Part shown: positions 1-11,399 of the stretch, in pieces
Layout: every line of letters starts with the position of its first letter
How positions within the stretch are numbered: position 1 is the stretch's first letter
Assembly: GCA_030762895.1 (NCBI GenBank)
Contig: CM061063.1
Span: forward strand, 96,804,210 to 96,868,209
From: Sophora flavescens
Lineage: Eukaryota > Streptophyta > Magnoliopsida > Fabales > Fabaceae
Length of the DNA stretch: 64,000 nucleotides
Direction: 5' to 3'
The notes under the pieces: generated by a model
What the model was told of the DNA's origin: nothing
The model's database searches: none
The model's input: the letters and a program-made list of their open reading frames with translations, nothing else
Translations under genes and position numbers: made by a program

Positions 1-299
1 GAGAGAAAACCTTTTTCGAACTATGTGTTTTACGAAGGAAAAACCCTTGAAAATATTTGACTTTATTCCATCAAGGAATTTCAAATACAAACGAATTTCC
101 TAAATGTTTTAAAAAAAGATTTTGCAAAGGAAAAGGATTTTCTCCTAAATGATTTGGAAACATTCCGGTTACTTGGATAAGTGACCGAGGTTTTGTTTTG
201 GATTTGACTTTCACTGAGCGAAAAAAGTAAACACATGAGAATTGAATCTAGTTCGCGAGACGTCGCTTCTTGTATTCTGTAATATGCATGTTGATCCTT

Positions 300-405
300 G
301 ATCCGTGCCACGTTGTTGTGGACTGTGTGTCCTAATCACGTTGTTATGGACTGTGTGTCCTAATCATGTTGTTGTGGACCGTGTGTCCTAAGCACGTTGT
401 GATGA
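300..405 (+). repeat. 28-bp tandem repeat inside the LTR
   Basis: About three to four copies of a unit reading roughly CACGTTGTTGTGGACTGTGT plus GTCCTAAT, with C/T and A/G variants. The same array occurs at about 6487-6575 in the 3' LTR. In inverse orientation it occurs in the minus-strand LTRs (for example 16820-16950, 26440-26530, 62640-62700). Confidence 0.75.
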
Positions 406-739
406 ACGTTGTTAAATGTGAATGTTGTTTTCTACGACCACAAGCCTAGGCCTGGTGCATCGGTCTAAGGTGTTGTGATTGGGCACTCGGACTGCGTGTC
501 CCGTGTTGATGTTGATGATTTCAAAATGGTGAAATTTATGAATAGTCGCTAGCCTTTGAGCTTCGACAACGAATGAGAACGAACACAAAGAAAACATTGA
601 GACTAAATGTTTTACATTTGCATTTACGGTAGACGTGCCCGACATGGTTTTAACGTGAGACCTTAACAGGAAAGGTATCATGTGGCGGTGTATTATCGTT
701 GTTCTTAAATTGGACAATGAGACGGTGTACGTGTATCGT

Positions 740-882
740 TGTGCCTAAATGGACAATGAAATGGCGTGCATAATTGTTGTGCCTAAATGGCCAATGAGAC
801 GGTGTATTATCTTTGTGCTTAGCTAGCCAATGAGACGGTGTATTATCGTTGTGCTTAGCTAGCCAATGAGACGGTGTATCGA
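740..882 (+). repeat. About 38-bp tandem repeat inside the LTR
   Basis: Repeated units contain the core CCAATGAGACGGTGTATTAT followed by CGTTGTGCTTAGCTAG. This LTR has one more unit than the 3' LTR at 6965-7025, a clear length difference between the two LTRs of one element. Confidence 0.7.
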
Positions 883-1595
883 GCCTGATCAACTCATTTG
901 AAGGATGTTGGGATCTCCGGAGATTAAGAATAGAGCCTGATGATAGAAGTGTCATGCATTATCTTTGTAAAATTGATTGATTCAGGTATGAGACCCACTA
1001 AAATAGTACTTGTTATTTACCTATGAGAAATGTTTAGAATGTTAATATGCTAAGGTGTTGTATGTATCATGTGTATTGTTGTTGTATGATATATCCATTT
1101 GTCGGTGTCTCACTCTTACAGTTATATCAGGTATCTTCGGGTTTTTGCTGTAGTACCTTGGTACTCTAGTACCGATGTTGCAGAGGAGTCTTTCTGAGTC
1201 ACTTGAAGACCTAGTGTTAGATGTTGGGAAAGTATTCTGATTGGGGGTCTCTCCAGTGACTATTTGATAGAATGACCAGCTTAGGAGTATGAGTTGGGTT
1301 GTATATCCAAAGGGGTCGGTGGATGTAGTGTTATATACATCCATCTGTAGTTTAAACTTTCTCTTTTGAAAATGGAAACTTATAGAAATGGTGTATGTCA
1401 TGGTAACTTTGTTACGAATGTGACCTTACTTTTTAAATGTATGTATGATGGATTTCAGAGTTATCCTTGAAGAAAATTTTTATACCCCGATTTTCTGACT
1501 TAAAAGAAAACAATTTTCCGAAAGCCACCAGCAAATTATCTTTTGACTTACATCCGCATGTGTTACATAGTAATACCCAAGGGGGGTGTTACACG

Positions 1596-1617
1596 TGGTA
1601 TCAGAGCTGGTCGAGTC
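1596..1617 (+). other. Primer binding site, initiator tRNA-Met type
   Basis: TGGTATCAGAGCTGG begins two bases after the LTR end. This is the usual plant PBS complementary to the 3' end of initiator methionine tRNA. The same motif is present on the minus strand at 61001-61022 in element E4. Confidence 0.9.
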
Positions 1618-1775
1618 TTTCGGGATCTTTGGGAAATAGGTCTGTTGTGTTGACGTTGTGTTTTCTCTGAATTAAGTTTTATTTGTATTACTTCTTAGAA
1701 GTAATGTGTGTTGATACGCTTTTACACGTTTCATTTTCTGGTTGTGGCCTGACTAATTTGTTCGGCGGGTCAGTT

Positions 1776-2972
1776 ATGGAACCAGCACCAGAAGGTGGAC
1801 ATGGACGAGGACGTGGACGCGGTCATGGACGTGGTCGTGGACGTGGTCGCAGAGGTGGTCCTATTGGCGGTCGTGCCAACATGAATGCGAATTATGATGG
1901 CGGGATGGACTTCGCTGCCCAAGCTTTGGCTGACGTTGCTGCTTCCATAGCTCTTCAGACGGCTAATGCTGCTGCCCAGAACCAACAGGAGCAACAGAGG
2001 GCAGAACAAGCTACAGAGGGAAGGCATCTGGATGCTTTCCGATATCAGAATCCATCACAGTTTGATGGAGACGTGGATCCAATAAAGGCTGATCTTTGGA
2101 TTCAAGAGCTGGAGAAGATCTTTGAGCTGGTGCACACCCTAGAGGGAGCAAAGGTGCCTTATGCAACATTCCAACTGATTGGAGATGCTGAATACTGGTG
2201 GGAGGGTACCAGACAACTGCTGGTAGCTGAGCATCAGGCAATCACTTGGGGAGTATTTCGCTACAAATTTCTGAACAAATATTTTCCCCAGATTGCTCGG
2301 ACAGAGAAAGAGCAGGAATTCCTGAGGCTGAGTCAGCGGGACATGACAGTGGGGGAATATGCAGCAAGGTTTGAGTCCCTTGCCAAATATTTTCGCTTTT
2401 TCCAGAACAACCCCGACGAGGAGTGGAAGTACGAAAGGTTCGAAGCCGGTCTTCGCTTCAAGATCAAGGAATCCGTGATGCCATTGGAAATTCAGAATTT
2501 CCAAGCCTTAGTAGAGAAGTGTAGAAAAGTGGAACTAATGAGGAAGGAAAGAGACAACAGAGAAACTGTTACAGGACCCACTCGTTCGAAAGACCAATAT
2601 CAAAATCAGAATCAGAAAGGGAAGCAACATCGGAGGGAACCTTATTTCCGGACACAAGGGAATGACCAGAATTAACAAAAGCATCGTTCTAATAATTATG
2701 AATCGGGAAGAGGAAGTCAATAGAACCAAAACCGAGACCAAGTTAGGAGATGTTACAAGTGTGGAGACCCAAACCACATGGCTAATGTTTGCCCACGCAA
2801 AGGAGTGAAGTGTTTCAATTGTGGACAATTAGGACACTTCTCAAGGGATTGTAATGCACCGAGGTTTGGAAAGGCTGTCAACACCTCAGGGACTTGTAGA
2901 CCCACGGCGAAGGGAATAGTCTACACCATGACTGGCGCTGGAGCTTCACAATCTGACGATCTTTTACAATAG
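1776..2972 (+). pseudogene. Ty3/Gypsy gag with nucleocapsid zinc knuckles, interrupted by stops
   Basis: This frame encodes the capsid and nucleocapsid of element E1. I choose the ATG at 1776; the frame is open from 1683, but the leader before 1776 has no gag character. From M1776 there is an Arg/Gly-rich N-terminus (residues about 8-28), then a retrotransposon gag domain (about 95-240, with WWEGTR and the FPQIARTEKEQEF stretch), then a basic Gln/Asn-rich linker. The same frame continues past two stops, TAA at 2673 and TAG at 2721, into two CCHC knuckles (CYKCGDPNHMANVC and CFNCGQLGHFSRDC). Both stops are one C-to-T change from CAA or CAG, as expected from deamination of methylated cytosine. 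The frame ends at TAG 2970 where protease should begin, and no protease, RT or integrase follows. The double knuckle and LTR type suggest a chromovirus (Tekay-like) lineage, but that is inference. Confidence 0.88.
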
Positions 2973-3590
2973 AAGTAGTGTTGAAAATTTCACAATTTGA
3001 AGGTCTTATGGCAGTGGTCTATAATTCTAAGTTGTAATAGGATTCTAAGTATAATCGCGTTTTGACGCCCTTAAGTATTTGACTCTCTAGGGTCTCCTAT
3101 GTTACTAGTCTTTCCAGTGAATGTATGTTTCTTATGACTTTTGGGAATGAAAGTCTCTTTAAGAAATTTATTCCAGTTCCCTTCTCTTTTGATTGTTGTG
3201 GTCAGTTTAGACTTTGGATCCAATCTTTCTTTTCCTAGAGTTGTGAATTGCCTTGTTGTTGCACGGGATGGGTATGTTTATAAAAGAAGTTTGTCGATGA
3301 AACTTAATCTAATCACTTTTAATTATGGTGGAAGTGATTCAGTTTGAATTCTTATCGAACTGTTACTCTTTTAAATTGTTGATCAGGGAATTCTAGTGAA
3401 AGGAGAAACTTTTTGGATTCAAGATTGTAAACGTGTACCGATCATACATTTTTACGTCCTTGAACCTACTAAAGGATCTTCATACATTAGATGCTTCTGT
3501 ATTCTTTTGGATCGATAAAATTCTTTTAGATACTTTCTTCTAATAGTAAGATATGGATGGTGAGAGATCCTGTTAGGTTTCTAGTTACGT
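2973..3590 (+). other. Degenerate internal remnant of E1, pol deleted
   Basis: Between the end of gag and the polypurine tract there are only about 620 bp, where a full element would carry about 3-4 kb of pol. No protease, RT, RNase H or integrase motif is recognisable. The stretch around 3430-3480 resembles 59570-59610 (minus strand) inside E4, so it is probably a decayed shared internal segment. E1 is a non-autonomous deletion derivative. Confidence 0.7.
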
Positions 3591-3592
3591 AA

Positions 3593-3627
3593 TTTCGAGG
3601 ACGAAATTCTTTTTAGAGGGGTCGAGT
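3593..3627 (+). other. 3' end of internal region and polypurine tract of E1
   Basis: The motif TTTCGAGGACGAAATT, then a short purine run (AGAGGGG), stands directly before the 3' LTR start at 3628. The same motif, inverted, abuts the LTRs at 19277 and 57619. In plant Ty3/Gypsy elements it marks the last codons of the polyprotein and plus-strand priming. Confidence 0.8.
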
Positions 3628-4238
3628 TGTAACACCCTATTTTTCGTATGCTTCTTTATCAGTGAATACATGCTTTAATGTATTTATTTTTTATAAAATC
3701 CAGAGGATGATTTTATTTAAAATAAAATCATTTTCTTGTGTTGTTTTACCGTATGAAGTCATAGTAAAATTTTTGGTCGAAAATTCAGACGAAAACAGGT
3801 CTGGGTTCTCACTGCCAGTACAAGTTTACTGAGCTAGAGACAAAATTTTAATTCGTGAATGAGACGGTTAGTGTTTTTATGATGTTTTGTGTGGGTTTGG
3901 AGTTTTTCAAAAAATCTTGTTCGGGGCCAAATCTTAGGGATTTCCTGGGTGAAATCGTCGGGAAATACGATCGGGGAAGTCATCTGATACGCAATGGAGC
4001 AGAGCATCAAGAGGATGAAGTGACATGGAGTTACTTGATGTGAAGGCTATGACACACCTAAGAAAAAGTGAATCTTGACTTTATTTCAAAATCTCACTTT
4101 TTCATCTTTCTATCTCCAATCACATCACATTACCTTAACTCCTTATCCTCTCTAAAAGCAACTCACCTTCTTTCTTCTTCTTTCTTATCTTCTTTCTTCT
4201 TCTTTCCCCTCAAAACCGTGACCCCCTCCCCCATTCTC

Positions 4239-4246
4239 TATAAATA
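4239..4246 (+). promoter_or_regulatory. Candidate LTR promoter TATA box
   Basis: TATAAATA lies about 610 bp into the 3' LTR, downstream of a C/T-rich stretch (4160-4235), and CA-rich start-like sequence follows. This fits the U3/R boundary of a plant LTR. In the related hybrid LTR, TATATATA stands at 29037-29044 on the minus strand, in the matching place. Confidence 0.55.
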
Positions 4247-4689
4247 CCCAACATTTCCACCATTCATCACTTTCCTCCATTTTCTCACATTTTCACTTTA
4301 CTACCTTTCTTATTCTTCTTCTTCTTTCTTACAAAGTTTACATTTTTATCAAGCCTTTTACTTTAAGTTCTTCATCAAAGTTCTTCATATTGTTGAGGGT
4401 AATGATCCTATGTTGTTTATTTTTCAAGTTCTTGGCTTTATGTTCATAGTTTTGCTTTAAGTTTCCTTTAAGCTTTCAAACTTCTAAACCTCTCAAAAAT
4501 GGTAGAAAACTCCTTTTGTGTTGAAACCAATTTCTATATTCTTGCATTTACTCATACTATCACATACTAAAATGTTGTTTAAAACAAAGTTTCCTAACCT
4601 CTTCTTTCTAAGGAGGCCGAAACCATGTATATAGTTTAGATGGATCTTGTTTCAACTTTTACAAGTATGAGTTTGTATTTAAGATTTCA

Positions 4690-5560
4690 TTTCCAAAATG
4701 ATCATGGACCAAGGCTCGTTTATGTTAAAGGATGCTATGTCTAAGTGATTGGAAAGTTTAAAGATTTGTTTTCCAAAATGATCATGGACCAAAGCTCCTT
4801 TATGTTAAAGGATGCTATGTCTAAGTGATTGGAAAATTTAAAGATTTTTACTCTATTTTTATAAAGACCAAAACCAATTAGTTTTTAAGAAATGATGTTT
4901 AAGTTTTGTTTTCCAAAATGATCATGGATTAAGACTCCTTGACATAGGAGGATGCTAAGTCCAAGAGATTGGAGAGTTTGAAGATTTCTAACCCCTTTTT
5001 CTTGAAAAGGTCGAAACCTTCAATGGTTACGGCAAAGATGTTGAGTTTTGTTTTCCAAAGTGATCATGGACTAAAAATCTCCTTTATGTTAAAGGATGCT
5101 ATGTCTAAGTGATTGGAAAGTTTAAAATATTTTCTTGCTTTATTTTCCTATGATGGCCGAATGTAACATTTGACCTAGGATGTGTTATTCTATTTTGTTT
5201 TCCAAGATGATTATGGATTAAAGCTCCTTTATGTTAAAGGATGCTATGTCCAAAAGATTGGATGATTTAAAGATCTCTAACCTCACAAACTTGTTAAGGC
5301 CGAACCTAAGAGTTCATGGTCTAAGACATTTGATTTTTCCATTTTCCGAAATGATCATGGTTTCAAGCTCCTTACTATGTATGGATGCTAACCTAAAGAG
5401 ATTGGAAAGTTTAGAAATTTCTAGCCTATTTATCTATGCTTGGCCGAAACCCTAAGTCAAGAACTTAGTGGGATTTTTAATTCAACTATGTTAAAAGATC
5501 ATTGTTTATGAACTCCTAACACTTAAGGATCATAAATCCATGAGTTGTATTATTTTCGAG
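4690..5560 (+). repeat. Degenerate tandem repeat inside the LTR
   Basis: At least six copies, spaced about 80-150 bp, share the elements TGATCATGGA, AAGCTCCTT, AAGGATGCTA and GATTGGAAAGTTTAAAGATT, usually followed by a GGCCGAA block. Starts are near 4699, 4779, 4919, 5060, 5207, 5350 and, weakly, 5500. The same family, inverted, lies at 27480-28100. No continuous reading frame runs across the units. Confidence 0.7.
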
Positions 5561-7732
5561 AATCTCTAACCCTAAGAACTATTCTTGGCTGAACCTATAC
5601 CTTGTGGTTTAGTGTTCTTGTTTGATTTTAACTTGTGATTTTGTGTTCATAACCTTAGACTTTCATCACGGAGGAAACAAGGACGTTCGTGGTTTACCTC
5701 TCCAACCATCTAATCTCCTTACCTTCATGGAAGGTAAGAGGGGATTGCCTAGGGATATTCAATGGCTATATGCATGTGTGTATGTGTTTGCTTGAGTGAT
5801 TTGAATATTATTGTGATATTGAGCCAATACTTGAATAACTTGTTTACTTGAACTATTGTGGTTATTAGTTGAAGTTGAACATTACTTGCTTTAAAGTGTC
5901 ATGAATTATATCTATGTGATGAATTGTCGTTAACTGTGATATTATTGTTGAGAATATATTACTGTTGATTGTGGTTTGAGAAGCCGTACTTGAGTCTGTG
6001 CACAATGATTATAAAGGATTAAAAGCCTTGAATAGAACTTTGAAAGTATTGGTTTCATTTATAAAAGTTCCTTGTTTAAAATGCTTACTTCAAGAAAATG
6101 AGATTCTTATTTTGAAAAGAAATGTTGAAGTGTTTTAAAGATGATAGAAACTACCCTTTTTATGATCCAAAGTTGGTACGAGAGAAAACCCTTTTCAAAC
6201 TATGTGTTTTATGAAGGAAAAACCCTTGAAAATATTTGACTTTATTCCATCAAGGAATTTCAAATACAAATGAATTTCCTAAATGTTTTAAAAAAGATTT
6301 TGCAAAGGAAAAGGATTTTCTCCTAAATGATTTGGAAACATTCCGGTTACTTGGATAGGTGACCGAGGTTTTGTTTTGGATTTGATTTTCACTGAGCGAA
6401 AATGGTAAACACATTAGAATTGAATCTAGTTCGCGAGACGTCGCTTCTAGTATTCTGTAATATGCACGTTGATCCTAGATCCGTGCCACGTTGTTGTGGA
6501 CTGTGTGTCCTAATCATGTTGTTGTGGACTATGTGTCCTAATCACGTTGTTGTGGACCATGTGTCCTAAACACGTTGTGATGAACGTTGTTAAAGGTGAA
6601 TGTTGTTTTCTACGACCACAAACCTAGAACTGGTGCATCGGTCTAAGGTGTTGTGTTTGAGCACTCGGACTGCGTGTCCTGTGTTGATGTTGATAATTTC
6701 AAAATGGTGAAATTTATGAATAGTCGCTAGCCTTTGAGCTTCGACAACGAATGAGAACGAACACAAAGAAAACATCGAGAACTAAATGTTTTACATTTGC
6801 ATTTACAGCAGACGTGCCCGACATGGTTTTAACGTGAGACCTTAACAGGAAAGGTATCATGTGACGGTGTATTATCATTGTTCTTAAATTGGACAATGAG
6901 ACGGTGTACGTGTATCGTTGTGCCTAAATGGACAATGAAACAACATGCATAATCGTTGTGCCTAAATGGCCAATGAGACGGTGTATTATCGTTGTGCTTA
7001 GCTAGCCAATGAGACGGTGTATCGAGCCTAATCAACTCATTTGAAGGATGTTGGGATCTCCGGAGATTAAGAATAGAGCTTGATGATAGAAGTGTCATGC
7101 ATTATCTTTATAAAATTGATTGCTTCAGGTATGAGACCCACTGAAATAGTACTTGTTGTTTACCTATGAGGAATGTTTAGAATGTTAATATGCCAAGGTG
7201 TTGTATGTATCATGTGTATGGTTGTTGTATGATATATCCATTTGCCGGTGTCTCACTCTTACAGTTATATCAGGTATCTTCTGGTTTTGCTGTAGTACCT
7301 TGGTACTCTAGTACCGATGTTGTAGAGGAGTCTTTCTGAGTCACTTGAAGACCTAGTGTTAGAGGTTGGGAAAATATTCTGATTGGGGGTCTCTCCAATG
7401 AATATTTGATAGAATGACCAGCTTAGGAGTATGAGTTGGGTTGTATATCTAAAGGGGTTGGTGGATGTAGTGTTATATACACCCATCTGTAGTTTAAACT
7501 TTCTCTTTCGAAAATGGAAACTTATAGAAATGTTGTCATGGTAACTTTATTATGAATGTGACCTTACGTTTTAAATGTATGTGTGATGGATTTCAGAGTT
7601 ATCCTTAAAGAAAATTTTTATACCCCAGTTTTCTGACTTAAAAGAAAACAATTTTCCGAAAGCAACCAGCAAATTATCTTTTGACTTACTTCCACATGTG
7701 TTACGTAGTAATGCCCAAGGGGGGACGTTACA

Positions 7733-9080
7733 AGTCACCCCGATTGCAGGAAGTTCATTGCTGACTCTTGGCGAGACCCTATTATTGGTTGTCCCATGAC
7801 TCTCTTGACTGGAACTTCTTACTGCAGGTTCTTCGGTCCTTTGGTTTTAATGCTCAGTTTCACTCTTGGATTGAATCTATTTTACTCTCTCGCTAAGTTG
7901 TCTATGTCAATTCTTGGTAAGGCCACTCGGTTTCTTTAACTACAAGCGTGGGGTTCGGCAGGGTGATCCCTTGTCCCCCCTCCTCTTTTGCTTAGCCGAG
8001 GAGGTTCTCAGTAGAGGCATCACCAAGCTAGTCGAAGATGGTAAGTTGCAATTGATGTCTGGCCCAAGAAATCTCAAAATGCCTAGCCATGTTCTTTATG
8101 CGGATGATATTTTAATTTTATGCAGAGCTTCAAAAACAAGCCTAAGCAATCTGTTGTCCCTTTTTAAGGAGTATGAGCAGGTTTCTGTTCAGGTTGTTAG
8201 TACTGAAAAATCCAAGTTCTACACTGGGTGCATCTCTGGTTCAAGAAGGGTTGTTCTTTCTCAGATCCTTGGATTCTCTCATGGTGCTCTTCCTTTTGCT
8301 TATTTGGGTGTCCCTATCTTCAAAGGTAGGCTAAAAAGGCTGCATCTTGTCCCTATTGCAGATAAAATCAAGTGCAAGCTAGTTGCTTGGAAGGGATCCC
8401 TTCTCTCTATCATAGGGAGAGTTCAACTGGTAAGATCCATTTCTCTTGGTATGCTAATGTATAGCTTTCATCTTTATGCATGGCCTGTTAGCTTATTGAA
8501 TTCTGTTGACAAGTGGTTGAGAAACTTTGTCCGGGCTGGTGATATTAAGGTCAAAAAGATTGTTATTGTTTCTTGGAATAAGGTTTGCAAACCTTACAAT
8601 GAAGAAGGGCTAGGCATTAGACCCATTAAAGCTATTAACAGGGCATGTTTGCTAAAGCTGAGCTGGGATTTTGTTTCATCAAAGAATGAATGGTCTACTT
8701 TGCTTAAAGCGAGAACCATTAGGCATAACAAAGCAATCAGCCACCACATTTAGAAATCATCAATCAGCCACCGGAATTAAGTGCTACTTGGATGAGGTTT
8801 TGAAGAATGTTTCCTGGAATTTGGGGGATGGTAGGAGCATCAACTTTTGGGTTGATAAATGGCTGCCAAAACCTGTCTCAGTACCTAAATATTCCTCATG
8901 ATATGCGTACTAGGAAGCCCCAAGGACAGATGGAAGACGGTTCAGCAGCCATGGAGGCAAACAAAGGCCCTAGGAGTTGACGTACAGAGAAAACCCTAGC
9001 AGAGCCTGGGTGCCAACATAGTTGGGATGCCTTCTTCTATAGTGATGCCTTAGCATGCCATAGCCTTTAATTAAAAAAAT
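7733..9080 (+). mobile_element. 5'-truncated, internally deleted LINE
   Basis: The block starts directly at the end of LTR E1, runs through a broken ORF2 (RT) and jumps near 8900 into a typical 3' tail (GGGTGCCAACATAGTTGGGA, then CTTAGCATGCCATAGCC) ending in an A-rich run at about 9065-9077. The RNase H part is absent, so there is an internal deletion. The same tail ends the minus-strand LINE at 14561. E1 may have inserted into this LINE; that would require LINE sequence just left of the window. Confidence 0.8.
7788..8901 (+). pseudogene. LINE ORF2 reverse transcriptase remnant
   Basis: This encodes part of a non-LTR retrotransposon reverse transcriptase. Upstream of 7914 one frame reads LDWNFLLQVLRSFGF, the segment before the RT core. 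After a frameshift near 7915 the next frame has GVRQGDPLSPLLF and the catalytic YADD (residues about 62-65 of that frame), then the plant LINE downstream region (SIIGRVQLVRS, WLRNFV, NRACLLKLSWDF). A second frameshift near 8750 leads to GDGRSINFWVDKWLP. The N-terminal endonuclease and the C-terminal RNase H are missing. The palm motifs are intact but the gene is clearly dead. Confidence 0.88.
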
Positions 9081-9250
9081 AATAATCACTATCATCTTAA
9101 GAAATAAAATTCAAACAACCATTGTTTTATAATCTTATTTTAATTAATATAATGTCACAAAAATATATTTTATTTTTTATCACATATTTATAACTTCAAA
9201 TTATATTTATTTTATTTTTTACTTTTGTCTTTTTTATTATTATTATGAAG

Positions 9251-9280
9251 CCCGTGCGATGCACGGGTACAATAATCTAG
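9251..9280 (+). mobile_element. Helitron-like 3' terminus (copy A)
   Basis: A perfect 7-bp-stem hairpin CCCGTGC-GAT-GCACGGG (9251-9267) is followed nine bases later by CTAG (9277-9280) and then T. A short GC hairpin about 10 bp before a CTRR end, inserted before T, is the diagnostic 3' end of plant Helitrons. The 5' TC end was not located. Confidence 0.6.
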
Positions 9281-10667
9281 TTGATAATCAAACTAAGATG
9301 TGATATTTACTTAACTATATTCTTTATTTTATTTATTACTTTAAACAATAACTTTGTTGTTAATTGAGGATTATCATTTTAATCTTTTAATATTTTGTTA
9401 TAAAACAATGATTTTCAAGTACAATTTATATTTCATTATTTTGTTACCATCATCCATCACTTTATTACTTTTTATTTATATAGTCACATTTTTACTTTAG
9501 GGACCTAATTGAAATTTTATATAAGTTCAGAAACCCAATTAAAAACTTTTTAGTTTAGGGACCCAATTGAAAATTTTACATAAGTTCAGGGACCTAATTA
9601 TATTTTTTTAATTCAGTATCTAATTGAAAATTATCAAATAGTCCAGGGACCAACTCAATAATTAAATATGTCATATATATCAGTTTATACAATTCAACCA
9701 ATGTCTCACTGGTTCGACCAATGACCCGCTGACCTTGTGCCCCAACCAAGACGATCATCGGTCCGATTTTAATAAAACTGCTTTTTTTTACTCTAATAAC
9801 TTAAAAAGTTTGATGTCTCCCATTTGAACAAGGTTCGATCCTCAATTTTTTCAACTTCAATTTTTTTTCCTTTTCCTCTTAAATAAACATAACATATGGT
9901 GTGTTCTTGAAAAAATCGACAGAAGCTTCAGTGGGAATAAAACATGCAACATATTGACTTAAATGGGAACAAATGGGCGAATGGCTATCAGCCTAAACAT
10001 TGATGTTTAGTTAATGACTATCTTCTTTATATTTATAACCTATTGTTATTTTGTTTGATTTATGATTTAAAATTTATATAATGGATTGTGGCAGTCACAC
10101 TTAAGGAAAACAATTTTCATGTTTTAAATTATTTTCAATTGTCTGTTAATTTTAATATTATTATTATTATTAACTAATTAAATTTTTACAACACTACTAT
10201 TTTCATGACATAACCATATTGTATTCTAAAAAAGTTTTAAATTTTTTAAAAAAGTTAGAATGGACTTCCAAATATCCTAACTCAGCCTTAATAACCTTTA
10301 ACACTACATTTGGAGTGAAAAATAAAAATAAAATTAAAAATTAAAAATTCATCTTAGCATACAAAAGACTTAGTTGGGTCATCCACATTTCACTAGACTA
10401 CACACTATGTGACATAACCACATTGTCTTCTAAAAAAAATTTATTTTTAAAAAAATAGAATGATCTTCCAAATACTCTAAATCAACCCTAATAACCTTTA
10501 AACTTAACTTTGGAATAAAAATAAAAAAATTTAAAAAATTATATTGGAACATATTGGCTTAAGAATGACATAATTGAGTCATCCACCATAATATAATATT
10601 GCTTTCGTGACTTAAAAATATTGTCTTCTAATATTTTATTTTTAAAAATAAAAATAAAAATAGAAAG
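9281..10667. other. AT-rich non-coding DNA shared with copy B
   Basis: There is no gene. At 9497-9655 about four units of roughly 45 bp carry TTTAGGGACCTAATTGAAAATT, a motif common in legume repeats. It also contains two diverged copies (10190-10340 and 10390-10560) of a block with CTTCCAAATA, ACTCAACCTTAATAACC and GGGTCATCCAC. The counterpart is 37565-38930. Confidence 0.7.
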
Positions 10668-11399
10668 TGTAACACCCCGATTTTTCCCTGCTTTCTAGTG
10701 TCGGGAATTAATATATAAATATATATTTTTATCCGAGACTTAGAAAATAATTTTGGGTAAAATATTGTTATTTTCCAGTCATGTTTTATATTTTAGGGTT
10801 ACGATGAAATTTTGGGTTGAAAATTCAGACGGAACCCGGTCTGCGTTTTCACTGACAACAAAAGTTTACTGCTCAGAAGACCTAATTTTAATTTGTGAAC
10901 AAGATGAAAAATGTTTTTATCGTATTTACTACGATAGTGGATGTTTTGAAAATTTTAGTGTAAAAATTAAAATATTATATTTGTTGCGGGTGAATACGTC
11001 GAGATATCTCTAGGAGAAACCTGCGTCAGATGAACCAAGGAGTCAGCAACGGGGCTGAGGTGATGGATTTGACCGACGTGACCAACATTTATGACAAGCA
11101 TATCCGCGTCATAATGGCCATAATGGCGCATTTATGATAAAGGAATCTTTTGCCTGGAAATGACCATTTTACCCTTGGCTCTTCATGAAAATTACAAGCC
11201 ATGCCATTGAGAATTTTGACCAAACCAACCCTAAAACCCACGGCTCCAATCTTGTCTTCTTCACTTAGGCCATCATCCATTTCATTTTCATGATTTCTTT
11301 CATCCAAAGTTCTTAGTTTGCCTTAAGAACTCATAAGAACACCATAAGAGATTTGTGAAGAACATCATCAAAATCCTTCTTTTCTTTGATCACCAATAT
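10668..11399 (+). mobile_element. 5' fragment of a TGTAACACCCC-type LTR
   Basis: It starts TGTAACACCCCGATTTTT at 10668 exactly where copy B runs on uninterrupted (after TAGAAAG, near 38931). It contains the block GTTGAAAATTCAGACGGAA and GTTTACTG that is also near the start of the E1 LTR (3770-3830). The LTR's 3' end is missing: the sequence passes near 11400 into the repeat shared with 42136-42511. No gene is seen. Confidence 0.65.

Larger units (their letters stand above)
1..1593 (+). mobile_element. 5' LTR (3' part) of Ty3/Gypsy element E1
   Basis: The first 1.6 kb matches about 6180-7732 almost base for base, so it is the downstream part of the 5' LTR whose full partner is 3628-7732. It ends in TGTTACA at 1593 and is followed two bases later by a primer binding site. 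The LTR starts before the window. The copies differ by scattered substitutions and by one extra tandem unit of about 38 bp here (near 800-870), so the insertion is not very young. Open frames inside the LTR are not genes. Confidence 0.9.
3628..7732 (+). mobile_element. 3' LTR of Ty3/Gypsy element E1 (4105 bp)
   Basis: It begins TGTAACACCC at 3628 and ends GTTACA at 7732, with canonical TG...CA ends. Its last 1.55 kb matches the 5' LTR at 1-1593. The base pairs after it, AGTCA (7733-7737), are the expected target-site copy; the matching left copy lies outside the window. It holds a TATA box (4239) and a degenerate tandem array (4690-5560). It belongs to the subfamily (type X) that also supplied the right half of the hybrid LTR at 25105-29654. 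Confidence 0.9.

Noticed and set aside
11089..11307. 72-codon minus-strand frame in the LTR fragment
   Set aside because: Non-coding LTR sequence. No homologous frame in related LTRs and no motif.
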